Part shown: one piece after another, positions 59,029-64,000 of the stretch
Layout: each line of letters starts with the position of its first letter
Numbering within the stretch: the first letter of the stretch is position 1
Source: Chthoniobacter flavus
GTDB lineage: Bacteria; Verrucomicrobiota; Verrucomicrobiia; Chthoniobacterales; JACTMZ01
Length of the DNA stretch: 64,000 nt
Direction: 5' to 3'
NCBI GenBank assembly: GCA_945878135.1
Contig: CAMDUL010000005.1
Span: 49,765-113,764, forward strand
Translations under genes and position numbers: made by a program
The notes under the pieces: generated by a model
Database searches by the model: none
What the model was told of the DNA's origin: nothing
Seen by the model: the letters and a program-made list of their open reading frames with translations, nothing else

Positions 59029-61029
59029 ATGCAATTCCTGCAGGCGAAGACGCCACCTTTTTGGTGGCGTCTTTGTTTTGTCGCCGGTGCCGCGGCCTTC
59101 AGCCTGCTCATCATCCTGCAACCCCCGCCGTGGCGCGTGCTGGCCGAGGTCGGGAGCCTCGACAACCTCAACTTCACCCGCAGCATTTTCTTCTACACGT
59201 GGCTGGCCGGCGCCGCTGCCATTGTCATTATGCTGGCGCTCGCCGTCCTCGCTCCCTGGTGGGCTGGCGCCCCCGCGCCCGACGGTTCGCCGTCCTCGCG
59301 TCCCCGCACCCCCCGGTGGTTCTGGCCCATGGCCCTCGCCGCCGTCCTCGCCTGCGGAGCCATCGCCGGTCCGACTTTGAGCCACAGCCTCTGGGACGAC
59401 GAGAACGAGAGCCTGGCTTACTACTCGCTCGGACGCTACGTGCGGGAGGGTGAAGAGGGCAAAGTGCGTTTCAGGGAATGGCCCTGGAAGCGTACAATTT
59501 TCAGTTACACCACGCCGAACAACCACGTGTTCCACAACGTGCTCTCGCGTTCTTCCAACGCCTTGTGGCGTGCCGTGGCCCGGCCAAGCGGCCTGCAGTT
59601 CCACTACCTGCCCGTCCGCTTGCCGGCTTTCCTCGCCGCCCTCGCCGCCGTGGCCGCCCTCGCCTTTCTCCTCAAGGAATTCGGATTTCCCGCCGCCGGC
59701 ATCGCCGCCGCGTGGTTCCTCGCCCTGCAACCGTGGTTCACCGAGCACGCCGCCGTGGCGCGGGGCTACTCCCTGGTCATGCTCCTTGCCCTGCTGGCCA
59801 TCATTGCCTGGCGCCGCGCGCTTTTGCACGGCACCTGGACGTGGTGGGGCACCTTCGCCATCGCGCAGTTCCTCGCCCTCTGGACTTACCCCGGCGTGCT
59901 CTTCCTTCTCGCCCCGCTTAACTTTGCCACGGTCCTGCTCATCTGGCGCCGGCCCGCGCCGGTGACCGGACCCGTCCGCACCCAGCTTTCCCGCTGGTTC
60001 TGCGTCAATTCCATCACAGCCGCCGCACTGCTCCCCCTTCTGCTGCCGCTCTTGCCGCAGATGAAAAAATACATTGCCGGACTCGACACGGTCGACATCG
60101 GGGCGGCGTGGATGAACGACGTCTTCTGGTTCTTCGCCGGAGGAGCCCCCTGGCTGCGCGGCACGTCGTCCGCCAATTGGAAATATCACGATGTGCAAAT
60201 CATCACCGAAGCCCTCGGCCCGTGGGCCCTGTGGGTGCTGGGTACGGTCGTCGTTCTTCCGTTCCTCGTCGGCGTCGTGCGACTGGCCCGCAGCGGATGG
60301 ACCGGCTTTGCCGTCGCCCTCTGCACCATCGCCGCACCGTGCGCACAGGTTCTCTATGCCAAACATCAGCGCATCTTCATCTGGGAATGGTATGTGATCT
60401 TCGCCCTGCCCTTCGTCGCCATGTTCTGGGGCCTCGGTGTCTCGGCTCTCGCGGGGCTGCTCGGACGTCTCCCGCCGCGCCTGCCATGGACGGCGCCGCT
60501 GGCCGGGGCCGCACTCCTCTTCCTGTATGCCTCCACCACACAACCCGTCCGCGCGTGGCAAGCGTCCCATACCAAAACACCGCATCTCGAATCGACCCTG
60601 CTGACCCGCTCCAACGCGGGCGATTACCGCTCGCGGAAGAACCGGCACATCCTCACCTTCAGCATCACCAACGCTTCCTACTCCTACGATCCCAACCTCA
60701 TTGTCCTGAAAAATCCGGCCGAACTCGCCCTGCTCTGCCTCCAAGCCGACCGCGAGAAGCGCCCGCTCTACGGAAGCCTCGGACACATCCATCTCATGGA
60801 GAACGATCATCCGCGCGAACTCGCCCTGCTGCGCGACCAGCGCCTTTTCGGACGAAGCACCAAGATCGGCGGGGCGGACGCCGGCTGGGACCGCTACGTT
60901 TTCATCTACACACCGGGCAGCGCTTCAAAATACGACTTCACCTCCGCGCTGACCCCCGATGAACTTGCCTGGGTCGAGGCCAATGTCATGAAACGGCCGG
61001 AAGCGGTCTTTACGGAAAAGAAAAAGTAG
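59029..61029 (+). CDS. GT39/ArnT-like multi-TM glycosyltransferase
   Basis: SLWDDENESLAYYSLGRYVREGEEG; HxxH-like NNHVFHNVLSRSSNALWR; many TM helices. Confidence 0.65.
   Translation: MQFLQAKTPPFWWRLCFVAGAAAFSLLIILQPPPWRVLAEVGSLDNLNFTRSIFFYTWLAGAAAIVIMLALAVLAPWWAGAPAPDGSPSSRPRTPRWFWPMALAAVLACGAIAGPTLSHSLWDDENESLAYYSLGRYVREGEEGKVRFREWPWKRTIFSYTTPNNHVFHNVLSRSSNALWRAVARPSGLQFHYLPVRLPAFLAALAAVAALAFLLKEFGFPAAGIAAAWFLALQPWFTEHAAVARGYSLVMLLALLAIIAWRRALLHGTWTWWGTFAIAQFLALWTYPGVLFLLAPLNFATVLLIWRRPAPVTGPVRTQLSRWFCVNSITAAALLPLLLPLLPQMKKYIAGLDTVDIGAAWMNDVFWFFAGGAPWLRGTSSANWKYHDVQIITEALGPWALWVLGTVVVLPFLVGVVRLARSGWTGFAVALCTIAAPCAQVLYAKHQRIFIWEWYVIFALPFVAMFWGLGVSALAGLLGRLPPRLPWTAPLAGAALLFLYASTTQPVRAWQASHTKTPHLESTLLTRSNAGDYRSRKNRHILTFSITNASYSYDPNLIVLKNPAELALLCLQADREKRPLYGSLGHIHLMENDHPRELALLRDQRLFGRSTKIGGADAGWDRYVFIYTPGSASKYDFTSALTPDELAWVEANVMKRPEAVFTEKKK
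59047..59080 (+). terminator. terminator-like hairpin inside the 5' end of the GT39-like ORF
   Basis: AAGACGCCACC-TTTTT-GGTGGCGTCTT followed by TGTTTTG; 11-bp perfect stem. Confidence 0.75.
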
Positions 61030-61041
61030 CCGGAACCGGTC

Positions 61042-61911
61042 TCAGGCCCCCGCCGCCCAACGCGCCGCCCACACCAGCGCGCCGGCATACAATCCGGCCA
61101 GCACGTCATCCCACACGATGCCGCCGGGCCAGCCGCGCTCCTCGACCCAGTGGACGCCGATTTTGAAAATGTCGAAAAAGCGGAAGGCGAAAAAGGCCGC
61201 CGCGATTGCCCACCATGCGCCGCCGGACAAGACCAGCGCCGCCGCCATGCCCGCCACTTCGTCGAGCACCACTTCGCGCGGATCCTCCGCCACGTAGAGA
61301 CGCTGCGCGCGCTTTTCGCCGGCCACGCAAAGGATAGTGGACACCACCGCGAGCAGGACCATCGAGGCGCGCCAGACCGCTTCCGGGAGGAATGGTGCGA
61401 GCAAGACTCCTATGACACATACCGCGGCCGAGGCCGCCGTGGCGCCGACCAGCGGCAAATGACCGAGGCCGCCGCTTGACATGGCCAGATCCCATAAACG
61501 GTCGCCCGCCGCGCCACCGGGGGCCGGCGCATCGGCGCGGACGAAGTAATACTCCCGCCAGCCGCGGACCTCCGTCCAGGTGGTGCGCGAACCGACCACG
61601 GAAGAAATGCCGGCGCCACGGCACAATGAGACGCCGAGACTCTTGAGACCCTCCGGCAGGGGAATCCGCATCCACTGCTCATGGATCACGGACCCCAATG
61701 CCGCGGCGACACGATGCGTTTTGCCGGCGGCCAGGACAAAACCCCGGGGCGCTTCCGGCTCGCTCTGCGCGATCACCGCGAAGGCGTGCAAACCGGCAAC
61801 CTCTCCGGGTGCATCGCGGAAAACCTGTGCCTTGCCGCCGGCCGCCAGCACCGCGAGCCGCGCCGCGGCGCGGTCAGCGGCCGCCGGGGATGAGCTGGAA
61901 AAATCCGACAT
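61042..61911 (-). CDS. PgpA-like phosphatidylglycerophosphatase domain with an uncharacterised ~130-aa N-terminal extension
   Basis: C-terminal VLDEVAGMAAALVL...FFAFRFFDIFKIGVHWVEERGWPGGIVWDDVLAGLYAG; N-terminus unrecognised. Confidence 0.75.
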   Translation of the reverse strand: MSDFSSSSPAAADRAAARLAVLAAGGKAQVFRDAPGEVAGLHAFAVIAQSEPEAPRGFVLAAGKTHRVAAALGSVIHEQWMRIPLPEGLKSLGVSLCRGAGISSVVGSRTTWTEVRGWREYYFVRADAPAPGGAAGDRLWDLAMSSGGLGHLPLVGATAASAAVCVIGVLLAPFLPEAVWRASMVLLAVVSTILCVAGEKRAQRLYVAEDPREVVLDEVAGMAAALVLSGGAWWAIAAAFFAFRFFDIFKIGVHWVEERGWPGGIVWDDVLAGLYAGALVWAARWAAGA

Positions 61912-62839
61912 ACGACGCGAGGTCGAGCGGCGTGAGCAGCAGGAAAATGGTCAGCCCCACGGTGGCGAGGATGCAGACGATGAGCACCGGGTTCTGCAGG
62001 AGTTTCTCGGGTTCAAGCTTCGCGCCCTCGGTGGTCAAGGCCGTGTTGAAGTAGGCAATGATGGCAATGACGATCAAGGGAAACGCGAAGATCAGATTCG
62101 GACGGTAGACCGCCACCGCCGTGCCCGCGCAGAAACAAAAGAGGTTCGCATAGGTTACCATGGCGATGAGCAGCGATTTCTCCGTGTAGGTCTTGAACGA
62201 CTTCCGGTAGGCGCCGCTGCGCTCCGGGCAATTGATGAATTTGTATTCCGCGTAACGCTTGCCCGTCATGAGCAACGCTCCGAACATCCACCAGCCGAAG
62301 ACGATGGAGAGCGGCGGGAAAGAGTTGGCCGGGGAAATGGCATACCAACCGAGCCAAAGCCGGATGGGATTGTTGAACGACTCGGCGATCACGTCCATGA
62401 ACGCGCGGTCTTTCAACCTCAGCGGCGGCACATTGTAGACCAGACCGCTGACGAAGAGCAGGGCGAGAGAAATAACGTAAGAGATATTGAAAGACCACCG
62501 GGCCATGGCGAACGCCACAACGAGCAGCAGGATCATCAGAGCCCAGAGCACGCTTTCCTTGGCCGCCCCCGAGGCCACCGCCCGCGCGTGCTTGGTCGGA
62601 TGCAACCGGTCGAACGGTGCATCGAGGATCTCGTTCAAGATGTAGTTGGCCGAAGCCACCAGGCAGGCCGGCACGAGCGAGTAAGCGATCAACCACAGGA
62701 GATGGGGCGTGATGGTCAGCCCGAGCAGCACGATGGCCGCGCCGTGTCCGAAGAGGATGAAGATGTTCTTCAACCAGTGATCCGGCCTCATCACGCTCAG
62801 ATACGCGGCCATGCCAGTGGGTGTCTTTTCCGTGCTCAT
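61874..62839 (-). CDS. UbiA-family prenyltransferase (decaprenyl-phosphate phosphoribosyltransferase-like)
   Basis: MRPDHWLKNIFILFG...ASANYILNEILDAPFDRLHPTKHARAVASG...GLVYNVPPLRLKDRAFMDVIAESFNNPIRLWLGWY. Confidence 0.82.
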   Translation of the reverse strand: MSTEKTPTGMAAYLSVMRPDHWLKNIFILFGHGAAIVLLGLTITPHLLWLIAYSLVPACLVASANYILNEILDAPFDRLHPTKHARAVASGAAKESVLWALMILLLVVAFAMARWSFNISYVISLALLFVSGLVYNVPPLRLKDRAFMDVIAESFNNPIRLWLGWYAISPANSFPPLSIVFGWWMFGALLMTGKRYAEYKFINCPERSGAYRKSFKTYTEKSLLIAMVTYANLFCFCAGTAVAVYRPNLIFAFPLIVIAIIAYFNTALTTEGAKLEPEKLLQNPVLIVCILATVGLTIFLLLTPLDLASYVGFFQLIPGGR

Positions 62840-62965
62840 CAGTCTCCGTGCCTCCGGCTTTTGCTTTCCGGCATCCGCAAGAAGCCTGCCGATGTAATCC
62901 AACCAAGCTCCGAAAACAACGACCGAATGCGCCCCGGTTGCCGTCCCAACGGCGACGCCTTCCGT

Positions 62966-64000
62966 TCAAATCCCCGGCATGAACACCGGGCGCACCACCA
63001 GCAGCACGGTCTGCCCCAAGGCATGGAGCAAGACCACTGACAGTCCGGCCGCATAAAGATATTTCCCGGTCCGGCCCGTTGCTTGACGCGCCAAAATATG
63101 GCAGGACGACAAAAGTGCGATGAGCAGCGGCAGATACAACATCAAGGTGAAACGCTCGCCGCGCCAGCCGATGATCGGACCATACCATCCGAAGGCCAGC
63201 AGGTAGACCAACACTGCTGCCACGGCGAAGGACAGCGTGGCGGGCGAGGAGGCAGACCGGAAGACCGGCGGACCTTGCCTCCACCAACGCGCCGCGAGCA
63301 GCGCCACGGCCAGCAGTCCCAACCAGACCAGATAAAGCCCGCGCGCCGGCAGCAGGTAGCGCCAGAAAAATTCCGGCGCGTTCCTCTCACCCGCACCTTT
63401 CAGCATCTCCCCACGCAGCGCGCGGTTGATCTTGTTCACCGGGACCAAAAACCGCCACGTCATTTCGGAAACCCCGCGGGTCAACCGCTCCCGCACGTGC
63501 ACCCACCCGTGCCGGCGCACGTAGCTGCCCGCCGACGGCAATTCGCCCGGGGCGAATGCCGCTCGCTGCTCCGCCGTCTGGATCAGCGGGGTGAGCGGCA
63601 CGGCTTCGGTGTCCCAGTCGTCGCACCACATCCAGTATTTGGTCGGACTGAAAAATGCGTCCCCGTGCACCCGGTATTTGTAAACGGCCCCCGGCGCCAT
63701 CACCGCTCCGGCGCACAGCATCGCGAGCACAGACCCCGCCGCATGACGGCCCAAGGACCACCCGCCGTCCGCGCCGCGCGCCACCAACCATCCCGGACAC
63801 CAACCCGCCCGCGCCAAAAGCAGCACCACCGTCGCCCCCGCATACACCGCCAGCAACGGTCCCGTCGAGGCCTTGGCCAGGTAAGCCAGCCCGAAACACA
63901 GCCCCCACCCGGCGTAGTAAACCCACCGCGACCGCCACAGAGTCAGCGCCATCAACACCAGCGTCGCCGCGAACAGTCCATACAACATCGGCTCCGGATG
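62966..64000 (-). CDS. GT-C/GT39-like membrane glycosyltransferase (5' end outside window)
   Basis: Open frame continues past the first Met to the window edge (HPEPMLYGLF...); multi-TM. Confidence 0.55.
   Translation of the reverse strand, partial: HPEPMLYGLFAATLVLMALTLWRSRWVYYAGWGLCFGLAYLAKASTGPLLAVYAGATVVLLLARAGWCPGWLVARGADGGWSLGRHAAGSVLAMLCAGAVMAPGAVYKYRVHGDAFFSPTKYWMWCDDWDTEAVPLTPLIQTAEQRAAFAPGELPSAGSYVRRHGWVHVRERLTRGVSEMTWRFLVPVNKINRALRGEMLKGAGERNAPEFFWRYLLPARGLYLVWLGLLAVALLAARWWRQGPPVFRSASSPATLSFAVAAVLVYLLAFGWYGPIIGWRGERFTLMLYLPLLIALLSSCHILARQATGRTGKYLYAAGLSVVLLHALGQTVLLVVRPVFMPGI

Noticed and set aside
1-64000. CRISPR array, prophage or transposase-bearing element
   Set aside because: No regularly spaced direct repeats, no integrase/transposase/phage structural ORFs recognised among the translations.

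Overview
High-GC bacterial chromosomal window, probably Verrucomicrobiota (inferred from the alternative complex III, PEP-CTERM and 4-mercaptohistidine methyltransferase-like content; not proven). I see no rRNA, tRNA, CRISPR or transposase genes. Left to right: (1) an alternative complex III operon (actA-F, minus strand) whose actC is split by one in-frame amber codon; (2) argD-argF; (3) HAD, TPR, ExbD and LeuB genes; (4) a PqiA/PqiB-like lipid-transport pair in which the MCE protein carries a 717-bp internal tandem duplication; (5) RmuC, an OvoA-C-like methyltransferase, an M29-like aminopeptidase, a GT2 and an RND efflux pair; (6) an SGNH/TPR protein next to a DUF5989 gene, an S41-like protein, ThiD, a Zn-peptidase and an M24 peptidase; (7) a znuACB-zur region with an operator-like dyad; (8) a PEP-CTERM beta-strand-repeat protein; (9) a 5'-truncated DUF4143 gene next to scpA and hpf; (10) a ~20 kb polysaccharide/lipid-linked-sugar locus (MBOAT, two AlgX/AlgJ-like SGNH proteins, PIG-L deacetylase, several GTs, UDP-sugar decarboxylase-like SDR, UbiA, PgpA-like). 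The most unusual observations are a dispersed intergenic inverted-repeat family (AAGCGGCGGGGACGCCGCTTCTACTTT), a compound stem-loop element at 39127-39210, an over-represented heptamer TATGACA/TGTCATA that appears to force rare codons inside genes, the amber-split actC, and the duplicated MCE module.
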